NCBI RefSeq assembly: GCF_030764225.1
Contig: NZ_JASAXH010000001.1
Length of the DNA: 64,000 nucleotides
Strand: one strand, 5' to 3'
Origin: Phocoenobacter atlanticus
GTDB lineage: Bacteria > Pseudomonadota > Gammaproteobacteria > Enterobacterales > Pasteurellaceae
Positions 53,397-61,729 of this stretch are shown piece after piece. A program made the translations under genes and the position numbers. Every line of letters begins with the position of its first letter. Within the stretch, counting starts at the first letter, position 1. The notes under the pieces are model-generated. The model saw nothing but the letters and a program-made list of their open reading frames with translations. It made no database searches and was not told the DNA's origin.

Positions 53397-53827
53397 TGAA
53401 AGGATATTTATTAGATACTAATTTTTTAATTTATTTATCAAAAAATAATGATGATCCTGATAAACAAGAAATCTTAAAAGAGATGCAAAGTATTTTAGAA
53501 GATCCTTATTCAAAATTATTTACAACACCACTGATTTCTTATGAAGTTTTACGTGGCGTAGAGTGGCAAGACGAACAAAAGTTATCAGAACTAAAAGCAA
53601 TCTTGAATAGTTTTGAAATGCTTGATGTAGAAAATGAAGTTTCAGAGCTTGCAGCAAATCTATACCGTTTTGATATGTATGAAAGTCAACAAAAAAGTGT
53701 AGATAGAAATTTTGATAAAAGACGCTTTGATACTTTTCATTTTGCAACAGCTAAAGTAAATCATTTAGAGATTTTATCAAAAGATAAAGATATGAAATCG
53801 CTTGATGATTTATATAGTAGAATGTAA
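53396..53827 (+). CDS. PIN-domain nuclease (VapC-like) coupled to the AAA ATPase
   Basis: A 143-residue PIN protein. Acidic active-site positions are Asp7 (LLDTNFLI), Glu50 (SYEVLRG), Asp112 (FDTFHFATA) and Asp130/Asp132 (SKDKDM). The set is complete, so it should cleave RNA. It starts in a TAATG overlap with the ATPase gene. VapC toxins normally have a small VapB antitoxin beside them; none is seen. The ATPase takes that place, so a regulator or sensor role is possible. It could also be a plain housekeeping RNase. Confidence 0.8.
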   Translation: MKGYLLDTNFLIYLSKNNDDPDKQEILKEMQSILEDPYSKLFTTPLISYEVLRGVEWQDEQKLSELKAILNSFEMLDVENEVSELAANLYRFDMYESQQKSVDRNFDKRRFDTFHFATAKVNHLEILSKDKDMKSLDDLYSRM

Positions 53828-53860
53828 AGAAATTAGTTTAAATTATTAAAGGAGGTGGTG

Positions 53861-54610
53861 ATGTTATTTCTAGTCACAGGAGCAAGTGCAGGTTTTGGTG
53901 CAGAGATTAGTCGAGTATTGGTTTCAAAAGGGCATAGTGTTATTGGAACGGCAAGAAGAAAGGAAAAGCTGGTTCAATTACAAGAAGAGTTAGGAGATAA
54001 ATTTTATCCACTTTGTTTTGATATTAGCTCAAAAGAAGAAACGAAAAATTCGATAAACTCACTACCAGAACATTTGCAACAAATTGATGTGTTAGTCAAT
54101 AATGCTGGCTTAGGGCTTGGGTTAGAGCCTGCTCATTCCGCCTCTTTTGAAGATTGGGAAAAAATGATCAATACCAATGTGTTAGGACTTTGTTATATGA
54201 CGCATTTAATTTTACCTCAAATGGTTGCTAGAAAATTTGGATTAATTATTAATATGGGGTCGATAGCAGGCACTTATCCATATCCGGGTGGTAATGTGTA
54301 TGGTGCAACGAAAGCATTTACCAGACAATTTAGTTTAAATTTACGTGCTGATTTGGCGGGTACAGGTGTACGAGTGTGCAATATAGAACCAGGTTTATGT
54401 GGAGATACTGAATTTTCACATATACGCTTTAAAGGTGATACAGAAAAAGTCAATGCCCTCTATAACGATGTGGAATTTATCAAACCGATAGATATTGCCA
54501 ATATTGTTTCTTGGGTCAGTGAACAGCCTCAACACGTGAATATTAATGCTATTGAAGTAATGCCAACAGCACAGTCGTTTTCTGCGTTGAATGTGGTTAA
54601 AAATAATTAA
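53861..54610 (+). CDS. ydfG: YdfG-type NADP-dependent short-chain dehydrogenase
   Basis: Oxidises 3-hydroxy acids and L-allo-threonine/L-serine, and reduces malonic semialdehyde. I start it at ATG 53861, 6 bases after GGAGG; earlier GTG codons are less likely. It has 249 residues. The cofactor loop VTGASAGFG (residues 5-13) is followed by TARRKEK (NADP preference), NNAG, and the catalytic Ser-Tyr-Lys (INMGSIAGTYPYPGGNVYGATKAF, Tyr near 145). The C-terminal VNINAIEVMPTAQSFSALNV matches YdfG. Confidence 0.92.
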   Translation: MLFLVTGASAGFGAEISRVLVSKGHSVIGTARRKEKLVQLQEELGDKFYPLCFDISSKEETKNSINSLPEHLQQIDVLVNNAGLGLGLEPAHSASFEDWEKMINTNVLGLCYMTHLILPQMVARKFGLIINMGSIAGTYPYPGGNVYGATKAFTRQFSLNLRADLAGTGVRVCNIEPGLCGDTEFSHIRFKGDTEKVNALYNDVEFIKPIDIANIVSWVSEQPQHVNINAIEVMPTAQSFSALNVVKNN

Positions 54611-54629
54611 TAAAAAAGATATAAAGATA

Positions 54630-55640
54630 ATGAAAAAACTACTGGTGATTAGAAATGATAAATTAGGAGATTTTATGTTAGCGTGGCCGTCTTTTGCTAT
54701 GTTAAAAAAATCAATGCCTAACACTAAATTAGTGGCGTTAGTACCACCTTATACGGCTAAAATGGCACAAATTTGCCCTTATTTAGATGATATTATTATT
54801 GATACAAAAGAGTTAACAGAAACGGTTAAAAAAGTGAAAGCAGAGCAGTTTGATGGGGTGATTAGTTTTGTTTCGGATATTTATAATGCAAAATTGGTAT
54901 GGAAAGCCAACATTCCTTATCGTTTAGCCCCTGCAACAAAATTAATTCAATTTCTTTATAATCATCGTGTAACACAGCGTCGTTCACGTTCTGAAAAAGC
55001 AGAGTTTGAATATAATTTAGATCTAGTGCGTGCTTTTTTAACCAAGCATCACATTCAGATTATTGAGCCACAACGCCCTTTTTTACGTTTTGATAATACT
55101 TTACTCAAACAGCAAAAAGAGAAGCTATGTTTACAGCTTAATCTTGACCCAAATAAAAAATGGTTATTTGTACATTCGAGTACTGGCGGTTCTGCAAATA
55201 GTTTATCTCTCGAACAATACACCGAGTTAATAACAGCCATATTAAACCATCACGATTGCCAAGTGATTTTGACCGCAGGTCCGAATGAAAGTGACAGAGT
55301 GAATGCGTTAGCGGAATTAATTAATGATCAACGCGTTGTCGTATACGATAAAAATGAGGGAATGGTTGATTTTGCACAATCGTTAGCTTGTGCCGATTTG
55401 TTTATTTCAGGTTCAACAGGTCCTTTGCATATTAGTGGAGCATTAAATATTCCAACCATTGGCTTTTATCCAAGTCGTCGTAGTGCTTTACCCATTCGTT
55501 GGCAACCTACTAACGATCCTGCTTGTCATATTGCGTTTTGTCCACCTGCGACAAAAGAAACCGAGAGAGATTTGACGGTGATTTCAATAGAAAAAGCATT
55601 GAGAGAAATTCAGCCATTTATTGGCAGAATGTGGCAATAA
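54630..55640 (+). CDS. Glycosyltransferase family 9 (heptosyltransferase-like)
   Basis: GT9 enzymes add heptose from ADP-heptose to the LPS inner core. I start it at ATG 54630, giving 336 residues beginning MKKLLVIRNDKLGDFMLAWP; the frame continues upstream over ydfG without support. IRNDKLGDFMLAWPSFAMLKK (about residues 6-26) is the N-terminal motif. LFVHSSTGGSANSLSLEQY (about 186-204) and DLFISGSTGPLHISGALNIPTIGFYPS (about 265-291) are the C-terminal nucleotide-sugar site. It follows ydfG by 19 bases. A second GT9 gene lies at 58566. The acceptor is unknown. Confidence 0.88.
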   Translation: MKKLLVIRNDKLGDFMLAWPSFAMLKKSMPNTKLVALVPPYTAKMAQICPYLDDIIIDTKELTETVKKVKAEQFDGVISFVSDIYNAKLVWKANIPYRLAPATKLIQFLYNHRVTQRRSRSEKAEFEYNLDLVRAFLTKHHIQIIEPQRPFLRFDNTLLKQQKEKLCLQLNLDPNKKWLFVHSSTGGSANSLSLEQYTELITAILNHHDCQVILTAGPNESDRVNALAELINDQRVVVYDKNEGMVDFAQSLACADLFISGSTGPLHISGALNIPTIGFYPSRRSALPIRWQPTNDPACHIAFCPPATKETERDLTVISIEKALREIQPFIGRMWQ

Positions 55641-55651
55641 TTAATGAATAT

Positions 55652-55693
55652 AGCGGTAATATTTTGATTAAAATTTGTATATAAATTACCGCT
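55652..55693. repeat. Inverted half uptake signals after the GT9 gene
   Basis: AGCGGTAAT (55652-55660) and ATTACCGCT (55685-55693) are perfect 9-base complements, 12 bases past the GT9 stop. Confidence 0.5.
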
Positions 55694-55802
55694 TGCTGAG
55701 TGAATGATAGATTTGTTATAATGAAATAGCCAAAAGTAGGACAAAAAACAATCAATCAATCGTTTTTTATATGATTTTTGTAAAAAGTGTGAACTTTGTC
55801 GT

Positions 55803-55831
55803 TTGACATAAATTGATATTTTTGCCATCAT
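55803..55831 (+). promoter_or_regulatory. Candidate porin promoter
   Basis: TTGACA (55803-55808) and CATCAT (55826-55831) are 17 bases apart. It would give a leader of about 105 bases. A second candidate is TATAAT at 55717-55722. Most of the gap 55641-55942 is A/T-rich. Confidence 0.4.
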
Positions 55832-55942
55832 TTGCGTATTCAATGTTCTGTCATTTTAGAACTATTGATGTTAACTGGTTGTTTTAGACCTTAACAGAAA
55901 CAACTTTTCAGTGAATTATTTAAATAATTTAAGGTGATTATT

Positions 55943-56923
55943 ATGAAAAAAACTCTTGTAGCATTAACAGTTGCGGCTTTAACAGCAACTTCAGCTTCAG
56001 CATTAACAGTATTTGAAGAAAACGGATCAACAATTAAAGTTGGTGGTGCTGTTAAATTATCTGTTCAAAAAGAATCTTTATCTAAAGGTACTATTGCTAA
56101 GCGAGTTACCGAAGATGGTGCTAAAGCAGATGTTGGTAAAAAAACAAAAATGCGTAAACATGATGCTAAAATCAATGTTGAAGCAAAATATGCTTTCGGT
56201 GATGCTTATGCGTTAGGTTTCTATGAGTATGATTTCTTAGGTTCTACAGCGAAAAAAGCGTATGTAGGATTAGGAAATAATGCAGGACACCAAGTAACTT
56301 TCGGTCTTCAAAACACTTTTGCTGACAATGTTGGTGAATCTTCTTTTGATAATATCTGGGGTGTTCGCAAAAAATTCCTTTCAGGTGACGCGGATAACTC
56401 AATTGCTTACCGTTTCACTGGTTTAGAAAACTGGGAATTTGGTGCTGATTATGTATTAAAAACACAAGAATTTGCAGGTTATAACGCGGCGGGAGAAGTA
56501 GTATTTGAAGAAAACAAAGCAGCCTTTGATCTTGGTGCAAAATATAGTGCTAATGATTTAACTGTAGGTTTTGCTTATGGACATCAGAAAAAAACTAATG
56601 CCTTTGACTTAGGTTTAGCTTATCAAATGGATAACTTAACATTTGCATTTGATGTTGGTTATTTGAAAATGGATAAAACTAAAGCATACTATGTTTCTCC
56701 AGGTATGAAAGCAGCATTTGGTGATGCAGCAGTTTATGGTAACTATAACTACTACAAATCAAAAACAGGTGATGCTAAAACTAAAAAACATGGCTTTAAC
56801 TTAGGTACTGAATACCAATTAGTTAAAAATGCGAAAGTATTTGCTGAGTTTAACTATGTAAAAGTTAAAGATGCTGATAAAGCTGATAAAGCTTTCGGCG
56901 TTGGTATGAAAGTTGAATGGTAA
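55943..56923 (+). CDS. Gram-negative general porin (OmpP2/OmpC-like)
   Basis: A trimeric outer membrane porin. I start it at ATG 55943, with AAGGTG upstream. The 326-residue precursor has a signal peptide (MKKTLVALTVAALTATSASA). Strands follow in regular order: IKVGGAVKLSVQ, AKINVEAKYAFGDAYALGFYEYD, AYVGLGN and GHQVTFGLQNTFADNVGES (the constriction-loop region), with VFAEFNYVKVKDADK and GVGMKVEW at the end. The final aromatic is Trp where Phe is usual. Charged loops are rich in lysine. The most similar known group is Pasteurellaceae OmpP2-type porins. Confidence 0.88.
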   Translation: MKKTLVALTVAALTATSASALTVFEENGSTIKVGGAVKLSVQKESLSKGTIAKRVTEDGAKADVGKKTKMRKHDAKINVEAKYAFGDAYALGFYEYDFLGSTAKKAYVGLGNNAGHQVTFGLQNTFADNVGESSFDNIWGVRKKFLSGDADNSIAYRFTGLENWEFGADYVLKTQEFAGYNAAGEVVFEENKAAFDLGAKYSANDLTVGFAYGHQKKTNAFDLGLAYQMDNLTFAFDVGYLKMDKTKAYYVSPGMKAAFGDAAVYGNYNYYKSKTGDAKTKKHGFNLGTEYQLVKNAKVFAEFNYVKVKDADKADKAFGVGMKVEW

Positions 56924-56956
56924 TCTAATTACCTAGCAACTTAATTGCTAAAATAA

Positions 56957-56992
56957 CCCCATAGGCTTAGGCTTATGGGGTTTTGTTTTTGT
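56957..56992. terminator. Terminator between porin and trxA
   Basis: CCCCATA (56957-56963) pairs with TATGGGG (56974-56980) around a GC-rich 10-nt loop, with TTTTGTTTTTG on the plus side. It lies between convergent genes and mainly serves the porin gene. Confidence 0.8.
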
Positions 56993-57008
56993 TTAACGAT
57001 CCAATTGA

Positions 57009-57332
57009 CTAAAGCACTTGCTCTACAAATTTTGCTAATTGTGCCTTTGGTAAAGCACCCACTTGCTGTGCAACAACTTCACCGTTTTTAAATAATAATA
57101 AAAATGGAATGCTACGTACACCAAATTGCATTGGAGTAGTTTTATTCTCATCAACATTCATTTTAACGATCTTAACTTTACCTGCAAATTCTTCTGATAG
57201 CTCTTCTAATACTGAACCAATCGCACGACAAGGTCCACACCAAGGTGCCCAAAAATCTAATAATACTGGAACTTCTGATTTTAAAACATCTTGTTCAAAT
57301 GTTGCATCATTTGTTTGAATTAAATTACTCAT
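57009..57332 (-). CDS. trxA: Thioredoxin
   Basis: Cytoplasmic protein-disulfide reductant. It has 107 residues. The active site WCGPC is at residues 31-35 within LLDFWAPWCGPCRAIG. Thr-cis-Pro region VRSIPFLLLFKNGEVV (about 72-87) and KIVKMNVDEN (about 53-62) are standard. It is convergent with the porin gene and stands alone; rho is not beside it. AAGGAAAG precedes the start. Confidence 0.97.
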   Translation of the reverse strand: MSNLIQTNDATFEQDVLKSEVPVLLDFWAPWCGPCRAIGSVLEELSEEFAGKVKIVKMNVDENKTTPMQFGVRSIPFLLLFKNGEVVAQQVGALPKAQLAKFVEQVL

Positions 57333-57444
57333 AATTTTTCTTTCCTTATGTTAATAAATATAAAACATCTCTAAATTAAGATGTGTGGGGTACAAGATAA
57401 AATGTTCTCTGCAAAATTGCAATAGTTGTTAACTATTATATTGA

Positions 57445-58569
57445 TTACTTTCTGTAATCATTTGCTTGTTGTAATAAAGTACTACTTTCTTTCAAAAACT
57501 GATCAGAATAATCACCAAACCATTGATGTACTTTTTCAAAAGCATCAACAAAACCTTGTTTATCTTGCGTTTCAAAATACTCAAAACACTGTTGAAAACT
57601 CTCTTCAAGAGACTTTATAACGATTAAATTCTCAGGCTTATCCGCAATGATATCTGCATATAATTCAGCATCTTGTGCAAATAGTCGCCCAATCATTGCT
57701 AATTCTAAACGGTAAATAGGCGAAGATAAGGCTAATAATTGGGATAATTTTATTGGTTGTTGTGATAAATGAAAACCTGCTACAAAAGTTGAAAAGTGGC
57801 GTAATGCTTGAATATATGTCATTGTATGATCGTGATCTTTTGCATCAATAAATTCAATTTTTGCACCCCAAATTTGTATTTGTTCTAACAACCATTGATA
57901 GCTTTCACTTAATCTACCGTCACAGCAAGCGATAACTTGTTTTGCAAAACTTGTAATATCACTTCCAAACATAGGGTGTAAACCAACCACTGCTCCATTA
58001 TGAATTTCAAGCATTTTCTCTACAGGTTTTGCTTTTACGGATGTGAGATCAGCTAAAATCATATTTGACGTTAAATAAGGTTGTAATGCTTCAATCACAT
58101 TAAGGGTATGTGCAATTGGCACAGAAACAATCACAACATCTGCATTCGCTAGTATTATTGTTGCATTATGCCAATCTTCTTTATCTAAAATCTCCACTTT
58201 ATAACCAGAATAATCAAAATAACGAGCAAACAGTCCTCCCAATTTTCCTTTACCACCAACAATCACTATTTTTTTGATATTAGGATTAACTGTTTTAAAA
58301 CCGTGATGGTGCTCATTAGCATAAGACTCTCGCATCAAACGACGCAATACATCTTCTATTAAGGTAGCAGGGACACCTTGTTTTTCAGCCTCAGTTCGAC
58401 GAGCTAAAATCATTTGATCTTCACGCTCAGGATCATAAACGGGCAATCCATATTCTGATTTTATTTTACCTACGTCTTCCACAAGCTTTAAACGTTGTGA
58501 AAATAACTCAACTAATTGTTGATCAATATCATCAATTTTATTTCTAATTGGATCGAGTGGATTTATCAT
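57445..58569 (-). CDS. tyrA: Bifunctional chorismate mutase / prephenate dehydrogenase
   Basis: Makes 4-hydroxyphenylpyruvate from chorismate in tyrosine synthesis. It has 374 residues. The AroQ-type mutase domain covers about residues 1-90 (RNKIDDIDQQLVELFSQRLKLV, YDPEREDQMI). The NAD-binding dehydrogenase begins IVIVGGKGKLGGLFARYF (about 105-122). HPMFGSDI (about 197-204) and DHDHTMTYIQALRHFSTF (about 243-260) are the dehydrogenase active-site regions. Its ATG overlaps the stop of the upstream GT9 gene in an ATGA arrangement. Confidence 0.96.
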   Translation of the reverse strand: MINPLDPIRNKIDDIDQQLVELFSQRLKLVEDVGKIKSEYGLPVYDPEREDQMILARRTEAEKQGVPATLIEDVLRRLMRESYANEHHHGFKTVNPNIKKIVIVGGKGKLGGLFARYFDYSGYKVEILDKEDWHNATIILANADVVIVSVPIAHTLNVIEALQPYLTSNMILADLTSVKAKPVEKMLEIHNGAVVGLHPMFGSDITSFAKQVIACCDGRLSESYQWLLEQIQIWGAKIEFIDAKDHDHTMTYIQALRHFSTFVAGFHLSQQPIKLSQLLALSSPIYRLELAMIGRLFAQDAELYADIIADKPENLIVIKSLEESFQQCFEYFETQDKQGFVDAFEKVHQWFGDYSDQFLKESSTLLQQANDYRK

Positions 58570-59597
58570 TTTATTTCTAAGATTTTAATCAATTTTTGTT
58601 TGACTTGCTCAACAGTTATTCTTTCCATTAGATTTTTACCCTTTGCTTTGGTAGCCCAAGGAAGTGCTGTCCAAGGTTTTCCATAACTTTCCAAAACTGC
58701 ATCATCATAAATAGAAATCACTTTATCAAGATCATTATAAGGGCCTGTTCTTCTTGGATTATGTATTGCGTATAAACCAATAATAGGGGTATTTTGTGTT
58801 GTCGAAATATGAGCTGGACCAGAATCAGAAGATAATACGAGATCAACTTGTGAAATTAATGCAGTAAGTTGCTGTAAATTTGTTTTCCCTGCAAGATTAA
58901 TACATTTAGGGGCTAATTCGTGAATTTTGGCAGCAGTATTTAATTCATATATTGCAGACGAACCTGCAAGAATAACATTCATTCCTTTTTCTATTAAATA
59001 TTGCGTAATTTGAGCATAATTTTCAGGAGACCAATCTTTTTCTTTTTTACTAGAACAAGGGGCGATTAAAACATTTTTTGTTTTTTTATCTATAAATTGT
59101 GCAGTAAATTCAATGTCTATTGGTAAAATACCAAGATCCCAAGTGGGGGTTAAATCTGTAACTCCCAGAGCTTGTGCAAACATCATTTGACCATCTAATA
59201 CGTGAGGGGAAGTGGTTTGTTTTACTTTACAATTTGTAAAAAATTGTTGCCCTTCTCTGGCTCTATCTTTATTAAACCCCATTTTTGTATTTGCTTTAAT
59301 ACCCAAAGATAAAATGGATGTTCTAAATGCAGTTTGCATATTTAGTAAAACATCAAATTTTTGTGTTTTTAATTGTTTCCACAAAGAAAAAAAACCTTTC
59401 CAGCCTTGCTGTTTGTCAAATGAAATCAGTGTAACATTAGGAATGTTTTTCATTAGTTTAGCTTCAGTCTTACCTATAATCCAACTAATTTTATAATCTG
59501 GGTAAGATCGCTGAATTGCCTGAATAACGGCTAATGTATGACAAACATCACCAATTGCAGATAACCTTAGAACACAAATAGAAAGGGGTTTATTCAT
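58566..59597 (-). CDS. opsX: Lipopolysaccharide heptosyltransferase (GT9, OpsX-like)
   Basis: Adds heptose to the Kdo-lipid A core. I start it at ATG 59597; the open frame begins 30 bases earlier inside the pykA terminator. It has 343 residues. ICVLRLSAIGDVCHTLAVIQAIQ (about residues 7-29) is the N-terminal motif, LIAPCSSKKEKDWSPENYAQI (about 184-204) and DLVLSSDSGPAHISTTQNTPIIGLYA (about 258-283) form the ADP-heptose site. LNMQTAFRTSILSLGI and the REGQQFF segment fit OpsX (HepI type) of Haemophilus. The gene-symbol assignment is likely but not certain. tyrA follows with a four-base overlap. Confidence 0.85.
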   Translation of the reverse strand: MNKPLSICVLRLSAIGDVCHTLAVIQAIQRSYPDYKISWIIGKTEAKLMKNIPNVTLISFDKQQGWKGFFSLWKQLKTQKFDVLLNMQTAFRTSILSLGIKANTKMGFNKDRAREGQQFFTNCKVKQTTSPHVLDGQMMFAQALGVTDLTPTWDLGILPIDIEFTAQFIDKKTKNVLIAPCSSKKEKDWSPENYAQITQYLIEKGMNVILAGSSAIYELNTAAKIHELAPKCINLAGKTNLQQLTALISQVDLVLSSDSGPAHISTTQNTPIIGLYAIHNPRRTGPYNDLDKVISIYDDAVLESYGKPWTALPWATKAKGKNLMERITVEQVKQKLIKILEIK

Positions 59598-59609
59598 TGT
59601 TTTACCTAT

Positions 59610-59638
59610 AAAAAATCCACGTCGCAACGTGGATTTTA
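59610..59638 (-). terminator. pykA terminator
   Basis: AAAATCCACGT and ACGTGGATTTT are complementary with a 4-nt loop. On the minus strand T-rich sequence follows. It lies 15 bases after the pykA stop and just before the OpsX-like start, so some readthrough may feed the OpsX-like/tyrA pair. Confidence 0.8.
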
Positions 59639-59653
59639 TTGAATCTCTGTAAA

Positions 59654-61096
59654 TTATTCCACCGTTAGAATACGAGTTGTATTGGTTGTGCCAGTTTTTT
59701 GTTCATCACCATGTGTTAATAACACAATATCACCACTCATTAAACTACCGCTCTCTTTTAACAATTGAATGGCTTTTCTCGCCCCTTCAATTGTACGACT
59801 ATCTTCTTCAAATAGCACAGGAGTGACACCACGATATAATGCACAACGGCTTAATGCTTTGTCATTACGAGAAAGTGCAAAAATAGGTAATCCAGAACTA
59901 ATTCGACTCATTAAACGAGCAGTATTGCCAGAACTTGTTAAAGCAATAATTGCTGAAACACCTTCCATATGATTGGCTGCATACATTGCTGACATTGCTA
60001 CTGCTTCTTCTGAATCATCAAATGTACGATCTAAACGATGTTTAGAGTTATTTACATTTGGCATTTTTTCAGCACCAACACATACTTCAGCCATTGCTTT
60101 AACCGTTTCAGCTGGATATTGACCTGCTGCTGTTTCACCTGAAAGCATTACCGCATCGGTACCATCTAATACCGCATTTGCGACATCCATTACTTCAGCA
60201 CGAGTTGGCATAGGGCTATTAATCATCGATTCCATCATTTGTGTTGCAGTAATAACAACACGATTTAATTGACGTGAACGCTTAATTAAACGTTTTTGAA
60301 CACCTACTAATTCAGCATCACCAATTTCAACACCCAAATCTCCACGAGCAACCATCACCACATCAGAAGCATTAATAATATCATCCATTGCTTCTTGCGT
60401 TGCAACCGTTTCTGCACGCTCAACTTTTGCGACAATTTTTACATCATCTAAACCCGCTTCTTTAGCAAGTTCACGAGCATAATTTAAATCAGCACTTGAA
60501 CGAGGGAAAGAAACAGCTAAATAGTCCACACCAATCTGTGCAGCAAGTTTTATATCTGCTTTATCTTTTTCAGTTAACGCATCCGCAGATAATCCACCAC
60601 CTAATTTATTAATACCTTTATTATTTGAAAGCGGTCCACCAACAGTAACCTCTGTATGCACTTTTGCACCTTCGGTAGAAATTACTTTTAACTGAACTCG
60701 TCCATCATCTAATAATAAAATATCACCAGGAACGACATCTGATGGTAATTTTTTATAATCTAAGCCTATTGCGTGTTTTGTTCCTTCTCCTCTTGGAAGA
60801 TCGGCATCTAACACAAACTTATCACCAATATTTAAGAAAACTTTTCCATCTTTAAATGTTGACACTCGAATTTTAGGTCCTTGTAAATCACCTAAGATTG
60901 CAATGTGTTTACCTAATTTTGCTGCAATTTCACGAACTTTATTTGCACGATCAATATGATCATCAGGTGTGCCGTGTGAGAAATTCATTCGAACCATATT
61001 TGCACCAGCCACAATGATTTTCTCTAAATTATTACCACGCTCAGTTGCAGGTCCCATTGTACAAACAATTTTGGTTCTTCTGATCTTTCTAAACAT
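59654..61096 (-). CDS. pykA: Pyruvate kinase, PykA type
   Basis: Final enzyme of glycolysis. It has 480 residues, the length of E. coli PykA (type II) and not of PykF. RRTKIVCTMGPAT is at the start. VRMNFSHGTPDDH (about residues 34-46), KVERAETVATQEAMDDII (about 223-240, catalytic Lys region), MVARGDLGVEIGDAELVG (about 247-264) and ATQMMESMINSPMPTRAEVMDVANAV follow. The C-terminal domain ends TNTTRILTVE, as in PykA. A heptanucleotide repeat lies 32 bases upstream of its ATG. Confidence 0.97.
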   Translation of the reverse strand: MFRKIRRTKIVCTMGPATERGNNLEKIIVAGANMVRMNFSHGTPDDHIDRANKVREIAAKLGKHIAILGDLQGPKIRVSTFKDGKVFLNIGDKFVLDADLPRGEGTKHAIGLDYKKLPSDVVPGDILLLDDGRVQLKVISTEGAKVHTEVTVGGPLSNNKGINKLGGGLSADALTEKDKADIKLAAQIGVDYLAVSFPRSSADLNYARELAKEAGLDDVKIVAKVERAETVATQEAMDDIINASDVVMVARGDLGVEIGDAELVGVQKRLIKRSRQLNRVVITATQMMESMINSPMPTRAEVMDVANAVLDGTDAVMLSGETAAGQYPAETVKAMAEVCVGAEKMPNVNNSKHRLDRTFDDSEEAVAMSAMYAANHMEGVSAIIALTSSGNTARLMSRISSGLPIFALSRNDKALSRCALYRGVTPVLFEEDSRTIEGARKAIQLLKESGSLMSGDIVLLTHGDEQKTGTTNTTRILTVE

Positions 61097-61127
61097 CTAT
61101 TTACTCCATACTTTTATATAATTTATT

Positions 61128-61162
61128 TAAATTCTAAATTCTAAATTCTAAATTCTAAATTC
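61128..61162. repeat. Heptanucleotide tandem repeat upstream of pykA
   Basis: TAAATTC occurs five times in exact succession (61128-61162), followed by TTTTTG. It lies in the 147-base gap between pykA and sixA, 32-66 bases upstream of the pykA ATG, at about the place of its -35 or upstream element. Confidence 0.9.
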
Positions 61163-61243
61163 TTTTTGTAGTTGCATCTACATAAAACGAGAGGCATTAT
61201 ACACCTAATTTTAATCAGTTTATAGATAAATAAGAGGAAAAAT

Positions 61244-61729
61244 ATGAATATTTGGATTATGCGACACGGTGAAGCTGCTTTTAACGCAACAATGGATAAT
61301 CAACGTAGTTTAACTGAATATGGAAAAACAACCACTTTCCAACAAGGTCAATGGTTAGCTAAACGTTTAATTATTCAAAATGATCAATTAGATCATATCC
61401 TTGTTAGTCCTTATTTGCGAGCTCAACAAACTTGGCAAGAGGTACAAAAAGGATTTCAAGCGGTCACATCTGATCAACTTTTTACAAATGTTGAAACTTG
61501 GAATGGAATTACCCCTGCTGGACACCCTCAAACGGTACTGGATTATATGAGAGTACTACGTGAAAATAATGTAAAAAATTTACTTATTGTCTCTCATTTA
61601 CCACTGGTCTATGAACTCGTATCAACCCTAACACAACACCAATCCTCTGTTCATTTTTATCCTGCTGTTATTGCAGAAATTGATTGGACAATTGATTGTG
61701 GGAAATTGATTACATCAGAAAGACCATAA
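61244..61729 (+). CDS. sixA: Phosphohistidine phosphatase SixA
   Basis: Removes phosphate from His residues of phosphotransfer proteins. It has 161 residues. The RHG motif MRHGEAAFNA is at residues 6-15 (His8 is the phospho-acceptor). SPYLRAQQTWQEV (about 56-68) carries the conserved Arg. HLPLVYELVSTL (about 124-135) provides the second active-site His. An AAGAGGAAAA site precedes the ATG. It stands alone, divergent from pykA. A near-complete uptake signal (CAAGCGGTC) lies in the gene near 61470. Confidence 0.92.
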   Translation: MNIWIMRHGEAAFNATMDNQRSLTEYGKTTTFQQGQWLAKRLIIQNDQLDHILVSPYLRAQQTWQEVQKGFQAVTSDQLFTNVETWNGITPAGHPQTVLDYMRVLRENNVKNLLIVSHLPLVYELVSTLTQHQSSVHFYPAVIAEIDWTIDCGKLITSERP

